Source of the DNA: Azospirillum sp. TSO35-2
GTDB lineage: Bacteria > Pseudomonadota > Alphaproteobacteria > Azospirillales > Azospirillaceae
Direction: 5' to 3'
Assembly (NCBI RefSeq): GCF_003116095.1
Contig: NZ_LGRA01000004.1
Location: forward strand, 28,225 to 92,224
DNA length: 64,000 bases
Shown here: piece after piece, positions 9,122 through 17,124 of the stretch
Numbering within the stretch: the stretch's first letter is position 1
How the letters are laid out: every line of letters starts with the position of its first letter
Made by a program: the position numbers and the translations under genes
The notes under the pieces: model-generated
Seen by the model: the letters and a program-made list of their open reading frames with translations, nothing else
What the model was told of the DNA's origin: nothing
Database searches by the model: none

Positions 9122-10107
9122 GCCGGTTCTCCCAACTGGCGCAGCATCGCCTGGTGGAAGTCGAGGATGCGCTGTTCGCGCCGGCCGTAGACGCCGTTCA
9201 CCCCCGGAACGTCGGCGATGCCGGGACGGCCCTGCTGCACCGCCTCGCAGACCGGGCGGTCCTCGTCGATCACCGTGCCGGCCGAGGCGATCAGGTAGGC
9301 GGCGGTGGAGCGGTGGAAGGCCCGCTCGCGCGGTGTCTCCAGCCGGGTGGTCGGCAGGAACAGCTGCCACCGCAGCACCGCGGCGTCCGGCGCCACCGGG
9401 TCGACCCGGTGCGGGATCACCGTCGCCCCGTAGAAGGTCGCCAGATAGAAATTCGGGAAGATGAAGGTGTGGCGGTAGAACGGCTCTTCGGCGAAGCGGC
9501 GCATGCGCAGCTTGGCGTCGAGCTTCGCCCACCAGCCGGCGGTGCCGTCGGCGAGCCGCCAGCGGGAATCGCTGTTGGCGCCGTGGCGCTCGGTCACCAG
9601 ATGGCTCCGCCAGTCGGGGTGGACCGCCGGGTGGATGGTGTCGGGATGGACGGTGGAGCCGTGGAAATCGTCCATCGTGTTCTCGACCAGTGCCTTCCAG
9701 TTGGCCTGGAACGCGATGCCGACCGGCGGCTCCGGGTTGATGCCGTTGGCCGACATGACGGCCAGCCGCTCGGCGTAGGGCGCCAGATGCTCGGCCAGCG
9801 TTGGGCCATTGTCTTGAGCCACGCGGGCGAAGACCAGCGCGCCGCAGCGGTCGACCTGCAGGGGGCGCACCCGGTCGCCGTCGCGGCACACCCCCTCCAT
9901 CACGGTGCCGCTGCGCCGGACCTCGAAACGCAGCCCGGCCATCTCGGCCGACAGCGCGTCGCCGGCGTCGAACACCCCGATGTAGAGCCAGCAGCGGCCG
10001 AAGACCCGCTCGCGCTCCTGCACGAACGCCGCGTCGCTCCAGAAATGCTCGTGCGGCAGGACGGCGCCGGTGTCGGGGAAGACGGCGTGGGCTTGGGGGG
10101 CGGTCAT
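9118..10107 (-). CDS. Rieske oxygenase-like protein lacking the Rieske cluster
   Basis: 329 residues. The start (HFWSDAAFVQERERVFGRCW) is typical of ring-hydroxylating oxygenase alpha subunits. Where the CxH...CxxH cluster should be, the chain jumps from FEVRRSGTVMEGVC to DRCGALVFARV; none of the four cluster ligands remains. The mononuclear iron core is intact: VENTMDDFHGSTVHPDTIHP gives H149 and H154, and DEDRPVCEAVQQG gives D283. The domain would bind iron but has no internal route for electrons. Immediately upstream in operon direction, beyond an inserted TnpB element, lies a gene for the opposite half. It overlaps the GNAT gene by ATGA. It could be the catalytic subunit of a heteromer or a non-redox relic. 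Confidence 0.8.
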   Translation of the reverse strand: MTAPQAHAVFPDTGAVLPHEHFWSDAAFVQERERVFGRCWLYIGVFDAGDALSAEMAGLRFEVRRSGTVMEGVCRDGDRVRPLQVDRCGALVFARVAQDNGPTLAEHLAPYAERLAVMSANGINPEPPVGIAFQANWKALVENTMDDFHGSTVHPDTIHPAVHPDWRSHLVTERHGANSDSRWRLADGTAGWWAKLDAKLRMRRFAEEPFYRHTFIFPNFYLATFYGATVIPHRVDPVAPDAAVLRWQLFLPTTRLETPRERAFHRSTAAYLIASAGTVIDEDRPVCEAVQQGRPGIADVPGVNGVYGRREQRILDFHQAMLRQLGEPA

Positions 10108-10205
10108 CCAAATCTCCGCGAGAAAGCCCTGCCTTTGGATATAGGGCGGGAGAGCGGTTCCACGCCAGCAGAACGAAAATTGAACATTGCCACAAGTCCC
10201 TCTAC

Positions 10206-11411
10206 ATGAAAGGAATGTTGAAACCCGTCGAGGCCGCCTATCGGTTCCGTATCTACCCGACGCCGGAGCAGGAAAACCTGCTGAACCGAACGTTCGGATG
10301 CGTGCGCGTGGTCTACAACCGTGCCCGTGCTCTGCGGGAGGCGGCGTGGACGGAGCGCAAGGAGCGGTGCGGCTTCACCCAGACGAACGCCATGTTGACG
10401 GCGTTGAAGAAGCAACCCGAGTTCGTGTGGCTGAACGACGTGTCGAGCGTTCCGCTTCAGCAGGCGCTTCGCCACCTTGACGTGGCCTATCGCAACTTCT
10501 TCCAGCGGCGGGCGCGCTATCCGAAATTCCGTCGCAAGGACGGGCCGCAGTCGGCGGAGTTCACCAAATCCGGCTTCAACCACCGAGATGGCCGGTTGAC
10601 GCTGGCTAAAATGGCCGAGCCGCTGGACGTGGTGTGGTCGCGTGATCTCCCCAGCGAGCCGACCACGGTGACGGTGACGCGCGAGGCGGATGGGCGCTGG
10701 TACGTCTCCTGCCGCGTCATCGCCACTGTCGAGACGCTGTCCGGCGGCGACGTCGTCGGCATCGACCTCGGGCTGAAGGACTTCGCCGTTCTCAGCACGG
10801 GCGAGACGATCGCCAACCCGCGCCACCTCGCCAAGCGCCAGAAACGGCTTGCCCGGCTTCAACGCCGGCTGGCGAAGAAGGTGAAGGGGTCGAAGAACCG
10901 GGAAAAGGCTAAGCTGAAGGCAGCCCGCGCCCATGCCTCCGTGCGTCATGCGCGGAACGACTTCCTGCATCAACTCAGCACTCGACTGATCCGTGAAAAC
11001 CAAACGATCTGCGTCGAGACCCTGTCGGTGACAGGCATGCTGCGGGCAAAGCTCCACAGCCGGTCCATTGCCGATGCAGGCTGGAGTGAGTTCGGCTGCA
11101 TGCTCGCCTGCAAGGCGGCGTGGTACGGGCGGAAGCTGGTCAAGATCGATCGCTTTTACCCTTCCACCAAAACTTGCAGCGAGTGCGGTGCCACAGGGCA
11201 TGCGTTGACGCTGGCGGATCGTGAATGGACGTGTCCAAATTGCGGGGCCTTCCATGATCGTGACATCAACGCAGCGCGCAACATACTGGCCGCCGGACTG
11301 GCGGTGTCTGCCTGCGGAGCGGGTGTCAGTCTTGGGGTGCCTCGGCATTCTGAGCCGTCCGCTGTGAAACAGGAACCTGTACTGCGAAGTTCAGGAATCC
11401 CCCGGCTTTAG
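10206..11411 (+). CDS. tnpB: RNA-guided endonuclease TnpB
   Basis: 401 residues from MKGMLKPVEAAYRFRIYPT; an ATG 9 bases later is an alternative start. N-terminal helix-turn-helix region RIYPTPEQENLLNRTFGCVR, then an OB-like segment, then a RuvC nuclease with all three acidic residues in recognisable motifs: GIDLGLKDFAVL (D), CVETLSVTGM (E) and HDRDINAARNIL (D). The zinc finger CSECG ... CPNCG is intact. TnpB proteins use an RNA from the element's right end to guide DNA cleavage next to a transposon-adjacent motif. All catalytic residues are present, so it may be active. The TAG stop lies inside the right-end hairpin. Confidence 0.92.
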   Translation: MKGMLKPVEAAYRFRIYPTPEQENLLNRTFGCVRVVYNRARALREAAWTERKERCGFTQTNAMLTALKKQPEFVWLNDVSSVPLQQALRHLDVAYRNFFQRRARYPKFRRKDGPQSAEFTKSGFNHRDGRLTLAKMAEPLDVVWSRDLPSEPTTVTVTREADGRWYVSCRVIATVETLSGGDVVGIDLGLKDFAVLSTGETIANPRHLAKRQKRLARLQRRLAKKVKGSKNREKAKLKAARAHASVRHARNDFLHQLSTRLIRENQTICVETLSVTGMLRAKLHSRSIADAGWSEFGCMLACKAAWYGRKLVKIDRFYPSTKTCSECGATGHALTLADREWTCPNCGAFHDRDINAARNILAAGLAVSACGAGVSLGVPRHSEPSAVKQEPVLRSSGIPRL

Positions 11412-11428
11412 CCGTGGGGAGGAGGTCA
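11280..11428 (+). ncRNA. Putative omega (reRNA) guide RNA at TnpB element right end
   Basis: In IS605/IS1341 elements the guide RNA overlaps the 3' end of tnpB and the right end, with the guide taken from the flank. Here the end of tnpB runs into a hairpin, CCCCCGGC (11399-11406) pairing with GCCGTGGGG (11411-11419) with one bulge, then GGAGGTCAA. The guide would start at about 11429, inside the Rieske-only gene. The 5' end is a guess from family knowledge. Confidence 0.4.
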
Positions 11429-12064
11429 AGCCGGCAGCTCCGCGTCGGCCGTGGCGGGCAGGAAGATGGCGGTGCGGGTGAAGCGCTCCCCCGCGCCGGG
11501 CGGCGCCGCGCTGTGCAGCCGCAGGGCGTGCCCCGGGCGCCAGGCGACGTCCAGGTTGGCGACGGTGAGGCGCTCCCACCCTTCCGTGTCTGGATCGGCC
11601 TCCACCGCCCCGCCCCGCCGCGGGAAGGCGGCCGACAGGGCGGCCAGCCGGGCGAAGGCGTCCGACCCCAGTTCCTCCTCCAGCGACGGCCCGTCGGCCG
11701 CTACCCGGACGAAGACCAGCCGACCGCAGCGCGCCAGCGAGGCCGGGTGCAGCGCCAGCCGCTTCCGCCCCTCGGCGTCGAGCTGGAAGTCGGTCGGGTT
11801 GAAGGGCAGCCCGACCGGCACGCCGTCGGCGTCGAAGCTCCAGCCATGGTAGGGGCAGCGCAACGGGCCGCAGCCCGACGCCTCGCCATGGATGACGGCG
11901 AAGCGGTGGGTGCAGACGTTGCGGAAGGCGACCACCCGCCCCTTGAGGTTCTGCGCCACCAGCGGCACCGCCCCCACCCGCGTGGTGACGAAGGCGTTGG
12001 CGGTGGCGAGCTCGTCCTCGGCGCAGAGGTGGAACCAGCGGTGTTCGGGGCTGTCGGCGGGCAT
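11426..12064 (-). CDS. Rieske-cluster-only protein of the ring-hydroxylating oxygenase family
   Basis: 212 residues. The Rieske domain is complete: C51, H53, C70, H73 in VCTHRFAVIHGEASGCGPLR followed by CPYHGW, very close to the full-length oxygenase at 7.4 kb. After the cluster domain, the segment that normally carries the two iron-binding His residues is absent. The chain goes straight to WERLTVANLDVAWRPGHA and RTAIFLPATAD, which align with late strands of the catalytic domain. The C-terminal helices are also missing, and the stop codon is formed by the end of the TnpB element, so the tail may have been cut by the insertion. The internal loss of the iron site is away from that junction. It lies downstream of the SDR gene in the same operon. 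Confidence 0.8.
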   Translation of the reverse strand: MPADSPEHRWFHLCAEDELATANAFVTTRVGAVPLVAQNLKGRVVAFRNVCTHRFAVIHGEASGCGPLRCPYHGWSFDADGVPVGLPFNPTDFQLDAEGRKRLALHPASLARCGRLVFVRVAADGPSLEEELGSDAFARLAALSAAFPRRGGAVEADPDTEGWERLTVANLDVAWRPGHALRLHSAAPPGAGERFTRTAIFLPATADAELPA

Positions 12065-12102
12065 CGGGGCTCTCAGGGGGGCTCTTCTCAAGAGGGCGGC
12101 TC

Positions 12103-12867
12103 TCAGGCGGTGCGGCCGCCGTCCACGGTGACGATCGACCCGGTCATCCAGCGGCTGGTGTCGGCGAGCAGGTAGGCGATCATGTGGGCGATGTCGTCGG
12201 GATGGCCGAAGCCCAGCGGCTGCAGCGTGCGCAGATGCTCGTACTGCTCGGCGGTCAGCTTCTGCTTGCCGCGCTCGATCAGCTCGGTCTCGACGATGGA
12301 GGGGACGACGCAGTTGACGCGGATGCCGTCGCTCAGCAGCTCCACCGCCAGCCCCTTGGTGGCGGCGATGATGCCGCCCTTGCTGGCGGCGTAGACGACG
12401 TTGCCGGGCGAGGCCGCGGTGGCGGCGGTGGAGGAGATCAGCGCCATCGCCGCCCGCTCGGCGTGGCAGCCCTTCTGCCGCAGCCCGCGGGCGAGCGCGA
12501 GCGCGCTGCCCAGGTTGGCCCGCATCACGTCGTCGAAGAAGCCGGAGGAGAAGATGCGGATCGGCCGCAGCGTCTGGATGCCGGCGCAATGGGCGACGCC
12601 GTCCAGCGGCCCGGCGTCGGCGCACAGCCCCTTCATCCAGCCCGGCACCATCTCCAGGTCCGACAGGTCGAAGGGGGCGACCGCGTGCCCGTCGCCCGCC
12701 AGCCGCTCGGCGGTCTCGGCCAGCCGTCCGGTGTCGCGGCCGTTCAGGATCACCCGCGCGCCCAGCCGCGACAGCATCACCGCCGTCGCCCGGCCGATCC
12801 CGGCCGACGCACCGGTCACCAGCATCAGGCGGCCGGACAGATCCATGGGGTTGTAGACGGCGGTCAT
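12103..12867 (-). CDS. SDR-family oxidoreductase
   Basis: 254 residues of the classical short-chain dehydrogenase/reductase type. TGASAGIG (about 18-25) is the NAD(P)-binding motif, HCAGIQ the NNAG-equivalent, ISSTAATAASPGN supplies the catalytic Ser, and YAASKGG the Tyr and Lys. ILNGRDTGRL after beta strand 2 has Arg, which favours NADP. The C-terminus (HMIAYLLADTSRWMTGSIVT followed by VDGG) is typical. It is the first gene of the minus-strand operon with the Rieske-only, iron-core and GNAT genes, 38 bases upstream of the next. Oxidation or reduction of a hydroxyl produced by the oxygenase is a reasonable guess. Confidence 0.88.
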   Translation of the reverse strand: MTAVYNPMDLSGRLMLVTGASAGIGRATAVMLSRLGARVILNGRDTGRLAETAERLAGDGHAVAPFDLSDLEMVPGWMKGLCADAGPLDGVAHCAGIQTLRPIRIFSSGFFDDVMRANLGSALALARGLRQKGCHAERAAMALISSTAATAASPGNVVYAASKGGIIAATKGLAVELLSDGIRVNCVVPSIVETELIERGKQKLTAEQYEHLRTLQPLGFGHPDDIAHMIAYLLADTSRWMTGSIVTVDGGRTA

Positions 12868-13056
12868 GGCGAGGCGGAACCCGGTGTCGTGGCGTGATGC
12901 CCGACCATAGCACAGTCCGCCGCGGCGCCAGCGGGCCGGCGCTGCGGCGTTTTCGATCGGAGGCCGTCCCGTCCCCGGCTGGCGGCCTTCCGGCCGATGC
13001 CCTATGGTGGCGCCGCTGTCTTTTTCCCCTCCTCAACGACCCGCGAACGCCTGGCC

Positions 13057-13635
13057 ATGCCCTCCCCCGCTCCCGCCGCCCCGGCCGCCATCAAGAGCCG
13101 TCGCCCGGCCGCCTTTCTCGACCGCGACGGGGTGCTGAACATCGACCGTGGCTATGTCGGACGGCCGGCCGATTTCGTCTGGGTGGAGGGGGCGATCGAC
13201 GCTGTCCGGCTGCTGAACGACCGCGGCTACCACGTCTTCCTCATCACCAACCAGTCGGGCGTCGCCCGCGGCTATTACGGCGAGGAGGAGGTGCGGGCGC
13301 TGCACCGCTGGATGGCGGAGGAACTGGCCCGTCACGGCGCCCGGCTCGACGACATCCGCTACTGCCCCTTCCACCCCGATGGCACGGTCGCCGCCTACCG
13401 CCGGCTGTCGGACTGGCGCAAGCCGGCGCCGGGCATGCTGCTGGACCTGATGGCGCACTGGCCGGTCGAGCCGGCCGGCAGCTTCGTCATCGGCGACAAC
13501 CCGACCGACCTGGAGGCCGCCGCCGCCGCCGGGCTGCCCGGCCACCTCTTCGAAGGCGGCAACCTGCTGGAGCGGGTCCGCGGCATCCTGGCCGCGGCGG
13601 ACGGGAATGGCGCAAGCCCCCCGCCCCTGTCATGA
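13057..13635 (+). CDS. gmhB: HAD phosphatase, GmhB/HisB-N-like
   Basis: 192 residues from [23 protein letters not shown] motif I is FLDRDGVLN (D22 nucleophile, D24), motif [13 protein letters not shown], motif [12 protein letters not shown] (K) and motif [13 protein letters not shown]. This pattern and length match D,D-heptose-1,7-bisphosphate phosphatase (GmhB) and HisB-N. Classical GmhB has a CxH...CxC zinc loop; here C103 and H106 are present (YCPFHPDG) but the second pair is replaced by SDWRKP, so zinc binding is probably lost. It would fit with the isomerase, kinase and nucleotidyltransferase genes 30 kb downstream. The gene symbol is tentative. Confidence 0.75.
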   Translation: MPSPAPAAPAAIKSRRPAAFLDRDGVLNIDRGYVGRPADFVWVEGAIDAVRLLNDRGYHVFLITNQSGVARGYYGEEEVRALHRWMAEELARHGARLDDIRYCPFHPDGTVAAYRRLSDWRKPAPGMLLDLMAHWPVEPAGSFVIGDNPTDLEAAAAAGLPGHLFEGGNLLERVRGILAAADGNGASPPPLS

Positions 13636-13729
13636 CCGCCGGCGGCTGAGCGGGTCCGTTCCCATCCCCGCCGTCAACCCTGGCCCTGGCGAGCCACCGC
13701 CGGACGGCGCGATGTCCGATGGGGCGACG

Positions 13730-14821
13730 TCACGTTTCGAACGGACCGAGCATCTGGTGGATGAAGACTGTTTCCCCCAACCGGTATCCATGATCCATCA
13801 GCACCGACACCGCGTCGATGTAGGAGGGGCCGCGGGTGTAGTCGTAGGCGATGACGACCTGATCGTGGCCGACGGCCTCCTCCGGCGTTGCCTTTAGGGA
13901 AGCTTTCCCCAATCCGAGCCGCCGTGCCATCGTCCGCCCGCGCCAATCGCGGCCGACCACCGCGACCGTCGCGCCGGGCCGGATACCGCCCAGTCGACAG
14001 GTCGCGGCCCCTTTGACCGCCTTCAGGGACAACGACGTCGGGTAGAGTTCAGCCAGCCCCAAACCGGCGGACGCCATCGCTTCGATGTAGTCCCCATAGG
14101 ATCGGGAGATGTCGTAATTGGGAACGCTGAAATATTCGCGGCACTGATCGAAAACTCCGCGGAACGATTTCTGGAAACTGAATGGGAAATGCCGATGATA
14201 CCAGTGTCGCGGCGCTCCGAAAGGCAGACCGTAGGCGGCCTTCTGCAACAGGGTCTGGCCCAGTGCGGCCGCCGATGTCAGGGCCGGACGTCCCACGGTG
14301 TGACGACGCAGATCCTGCGATAGCCGCAGGCGGTCGCCGTTGAAGAAGGCGTTGATCATCACCACCCCTTCGGGGCGAAGGAAATGGGCGATGGCCTCGA
14401 AGGATCGCCGCAACGATTCATCCAGATGGGGCATGACGCCCAAGCAGAGGATGGTGTCGAACGACTCCGCCTGGAGCCTTTCCCGCAGACCTTCGAGCGG
14501 ACTCCGCACCAATGTCGCGCGCCCCGGCGGCAAGGCTTCGGCGATGCGGTCAATCGCCGATGTCGGCTCGACGACGACGTATTCCGTCGCGCGTGCCAAC
14601 ATGCCGTGCTCCTCGAGCAGGAGCGTCACCCGCCCCCGCCCGGCCCCGATTTCGAGAACCTTGCGTCCGGTGAAAAGGGTGGGATCATCGAGGCCCAGCC
14701 CGCGAAGATAGGCGTGTCCGGAATATACGGAGGTCCGCCCTGGGGACAGGAAGGTTTCGCTCTTGAAGAAGCGCTCGTAAAAGCCGACGCCATCCGCCGC
14801 GCGAGACATCATCGCTCCCAT
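13730..14821 (-). CDS. SAM-dependent methyltransferase
   Basis: About 363 residues from MGAMMSRAADGVGFYERFFK; GGGAG stands just before a pair of ATGs (MGAMM), so either may be used. Motif I is VLEIGAGRGRVTLLLEEHG, followed by EYVVVEPTSAIDRIAE (acidic residue binding the ribose), FDTILCLGVMPHL and LRPEGVVMINAFF, all standard for class I methyltransferases. The C-terminal part (GGIRPGATVAVVGRDWRGRT, VIAYDYTRGPSYIDAVSVLM) resembles a second Rossmann-like segment, as in sugar C-methyltransferases with NAD(P)-like C-domains. It stands alone, convergent with the GmhB-like gene. The substrate is unknown. Confidence 0.8.
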   Translation of the reverse strand: MGAMMSRAADGVGFYERFFKSETFLSPGRTSVYSGHAYLRGLGLDDPTLFTGRKVLEIGAGRGRVTLLLEEHGMLARATEYVVVEPTSAIDRIAEALPPGRATLVRSPLEGLRERLQAESFDTILCLGVMPHLDESLRRSFEAIAHFLRPEGVVMINAFFNGDRLRLSQDLRRHTVGRPALTSAAALGQTLLQKAAYGLPFGAPRHWYHRHFPFSFQKSFRGVFDQCREYFSVPNYDISRSYGDYIEAMASAGLGLAELYPTSLSLKAVKGAATCRLGGIRPGATVAVVGRDWRGRTMARRLGLGKASLKATPEEAVGHDQVVIAYDYTRGPSYIDAVSVLMDHGYRLGETVFIHQMLGPFET

Positions 14822-14934
14822 ATGCTGGAGATCGGAGAATCGGGCGCGCCGCCTTTGAATGGAGCCGGTCGGCGAAGCCCTTGCGGGCGCCCGTGCCGTC
14901 CCCGTCAATCGGGTCCGGTGTCATAGGTCATATA

Positions 14935-15240
14935 CTATCCCGTGCTCGATGTCCCCCTGATGGCTCCAGTGAACCAGATGCCGCGCCCAGCCGGGACGAA
15001 CAGCGGATACGGCAGAACGACATTGGTCACATTGCCGTTGACGAGGTGAATGCGCTGGGCCGCTTGGTGGTGTCCAGGGGGATGACGGGGCGCCGGTATC
15101 GGCGTACAGCGCACTGGCGCCACCTGTATTTATATACAGGTACGGGGTCTTGCCCGAATCCCCGCCGTGTTCGATGCTGGCGCGACGATCTGATATGTCG
15201 TGGAACTGGAATACTGGTTTACCGAAAACAGGCGTCCTAT
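14935..15240 (-). pseudogene. Decayed gene fragment with frameshifts
   Basis: On the minus strand three frames in succession carry protein-like sequence: SVNQYSSSTTYQIVAPASNT, then PYLYINTGGASALYADTGAP, then RIHLVNGNVTNVVLPYPLF with VPAGRGIWFTGAI, ending in a stop at 14935. The switch between frames without stops in each piece suggests at least two frameshifts in a former gene. The style recalls phage tail or tail-associated proteins, but the family is not recognised. Confidence 0.4.
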
Positions 15241-15259
15241 CGTGACCATTGCCTTATTC

Positions 15260-16019
15260 TCCTCATCCAGTCGAAGGCGTGCACCGCACCAACACGTTTA
15301 CATGTCGAACGGATGCATCCTTTTTCAATATTCACTCTATGAAGAATGGCCTTAAAGAATGACTAATTCCACGTTCTGACATCGCTATGGTGGTGTCGTC
15401 ATGCACCCGAACAACAGGACTGCCAGTCGCTCGTCGATTCTATGGGTTCGGATGAACACCGACGATTTCTGGAGAGCATTACATTCATTTTGAAGCGTAG
15501 CGGATTGCCCGAAGCATCGACGACAACACGGACCCTGGTGGTCATTCCGCCGCGCGATCACCCGAGTTTCAGGCCCCCATTCCTGGACCGCAGGGAAAAG
15601 CGAACGACCGCGCTGCTCCAGTTACCGAAGACGCCAGCCAGATCGCACCATGGCATTCCCCGTTCTGGCCCGCCAGAACAGAACACGACTCCCCGAAAAG
15701 GCGATTGTCCGTGCCGGTCCGCCCGGGATCGCTGCGCTTGTCCGGCAAATGCGGCTCCATCCGATCCCATTGATGAGCTTTCAGGATCCTACGAAAGCCG
15801 CTCATTCATGCCTGCTTCCAGAAAAGGTAGGGTGAAGCAGACTTTCGGATTCCTGGAATCCTGAATGCCAACGCTCTCCAACACCTGTCGCGCTCTCCTC
15901 TATTGTCTGAAATCAAGGATCTGGAAACCAATCCGGCGCCACTCTGCGCTATGGTGCTGGCCACCGGTTTCCAAAAAGGCCCCCACCGGGCCGCGAACAT
16001 GCGAAGGACAGGACAAGCC
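15260..16019. other. Degraded intergenic region with IS remnant
   Basis: No intact gene is visible. The stretch 15260-15440 is less GC-rich and has no recognised feature. From about 15460 to 15805 it contains remains of an IS5-family transposase (listed separately). The rest leads to the ketoacyl synthase gene, whose start is preceded by AAGGACAGGACAAGCC. Confidence 0.5.
15460..15805 (-). pseudogene. IS5-family transposase remnant
   Basis: Three pieces in changed frames match the usual IS5-type transposase order. First, LKAHQWDRMEPHLPDKRSDP and GRTGTDNRLFGES (family pattern: QW..I.PHLPGK..DPGRTG.DNR.F). Then, after a frameshift near 15640, GMPWCDLAGVFGNWSSAVVR. Then, after a deletion and frame change near 15555, SRGGMTTRVRVVVDASGNPL with RF (family: SRGGLTTKIH..VDA.GNP.RF). 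The catalytic DDE region is incomplete, so the element is dead. It marks past transposition in the island. Confidence 0.65.
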
Positions 16020-17114
16020 ATGAAAGCCATCATCGACGGCATCCGGATCGCCGGTCTGCGCGCGGTGGTGCCGCCCCAGCGCCATTCCTTCGTCGAGGAC
16101 CCCGGCATCTTCACCGTGGAGGAGACGAAGAAGCTGGCCGCCACCATCGGTGTCCAGGAGCGTCGCGTGCTGCCGCCGCCCTATTGCGCGTCCGACCTTT
16201 GCGTCGCCGCGGCGGAAGGGCTGATGAAGCAGCTGGACTGGGACCCGGCGACGGTGGAGGTGCTGGTCTTCGTCTCGCAGGACGCCGATTACGTGCTGCC
16301 GGCCACCGCCTGCATCATGCAGCACCGGCTGGGGTTGCCGACCAGCGCGGCGGCCTTCGACGTGCCGCTGGGCTGCTCGGGCTATGTCTACGGCCTGTGG
16401 ATCGCGGCGAAGCTGCTGGGCGGGTCGACGGCCAGACGGGCGCTGGTGCTGTGCGGCGACAACGCCACCCGCCACCTGCACCCGGAGGACCGAGCCACCC
16501 TGCCGCTGTTCGGCGACGCCGGCTCCGCCACCGCGCTGGAGGTCGATGCGGCGGCGCCGTCCATCCCGTTGGTGATCGGCACCGACGGCGCCGGCGCCCC
16601 GCACATCTTCGTCAAGGCCGGCGGCAAGCGGCATTGCCTGATCCCGCCGGTCGGCACCGCCGGCCGGATCGCCGACGAGGAGGCCGCTGCTCAGTTGGAG
16701 CGCGATTCCCGCCTGACGCTGAACGGGGCGGAGGTGTTCTCCTTCACGCTGCGCGCCGTGCCGCCGCTGCTGCGCGAGGCGATGGAGCACGCCGGCACCG
16801 ACGTCGACGGTATCGACCGCTTCGTCCTGCACCAGGCCAACGCCTTCATGCTGGAGCATCTGCGCAAGCGCATCAAGGCGCCGACGGAGAAGTTCGTCAT
16901 CGACATGCAGGGCTTCGGCAACACCAGCTCCGCCTCCATTCCACTGGCGATCTGCCACAGCCTGGGCGCCCAACTGGCGGCCGGGCCGGTGAAGACGCTG
17001 ATGGCCGGGTTCGGCGTCGGCTGGTCCTGGGGGGCGATGGTGGCCGAGCTGGGGCCGATGCCGGAGCCGCAGGTGGTGGATTTGCCGGAGGGCTGGCCGG
17101 TGCTGGCGGTGTGA
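16020..17114 (+). CDS. 3-oxoacyl-ACP synthase III-family protein (FabH-like)
   Basis: 364 residues starting at MKAIIDGIRIAGLRAVVPPQ, with AAGGACAGG upstream; the frame is open earlier but those codons are not conserved. The thiolase-fold triad is present: C119 in FDVPLGCSGYVYGL, H271 in FVLHQANAF and N301 in QGFGNTSSASIP. The sequence is closer to the FabH-like enzymes of polysaccharide and secondary-metabolite clusters than to a housekeeping FabH, and no fatty-acid genes flank it. It would condense an acyl-CoA with malonyl-ACP or transfer an acyl group. Its stop lies 10 bases from that of the convergent gene. It may supply an unusual acyl group for the acyltransferases nearby (inference). 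Confidence 0.85.
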   Translation: MKAIIDGIRIAGLRAVVPPQRHSFVEDPGIFTVEETKKLAATIGVQERRVLPPPYCASDLCVAAAEGLMKQLDWDPATVEVLVFVSQDADYVLPATACIMQHRLGLPTSAAAFDVPLGCSGYVYGLWIAAKLLGGSTARRALVLCGDNATRHLHPEDRATLPLFGDAGSATALEVDAAAPSIPLVIGTDGAGAPHIFVKAGGKRHCLIPPVGTAGRIADEEAAAQLERDSRLTLNGAEVFSFTLRAVPPLLREAMEHAGTDVDGIDRFVLHQANAFMLEHLRKRIKAPTEKFVIDMQGFGNTSSASIPLAICHSLGAQLAAGPVKTLMAGFGVGWSWGAMVAELGPMPEPQVVDLPEGWPVLAV

Positions 17115-17124
17115 TGTCCGGCGG

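Larger units (their letters stand above)
10175..11429 (+). mobile_element. IS1341-type (IS200/IS605 family) element, tnpB only
   Basis: The element carries an intact tnpB and no Y1-transposase tnpA. The right end shows the family's terminal structure: a GC-rich hairpin and GGGGAGGAGGTCAA at about 11414-11428. The left boundary is approximate, placed in the low-GC stretch about 30 bases before tnpB. It sits inside a minus-strand operon, between the Rieske-only and the iron-core genes. The terminal TCAA contributes the stop codon (TGA on the minus strand) of the Rieske-only gene. Confidence 0.75.

Noticed and set aside
8555..10195. 546-codon minus-strand frame covering the iron-core oxygenase and GNAT genes
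   Set aside because: Only its last part (the GNAT) is real; the first part is out of frame with the oxygenase motifs.
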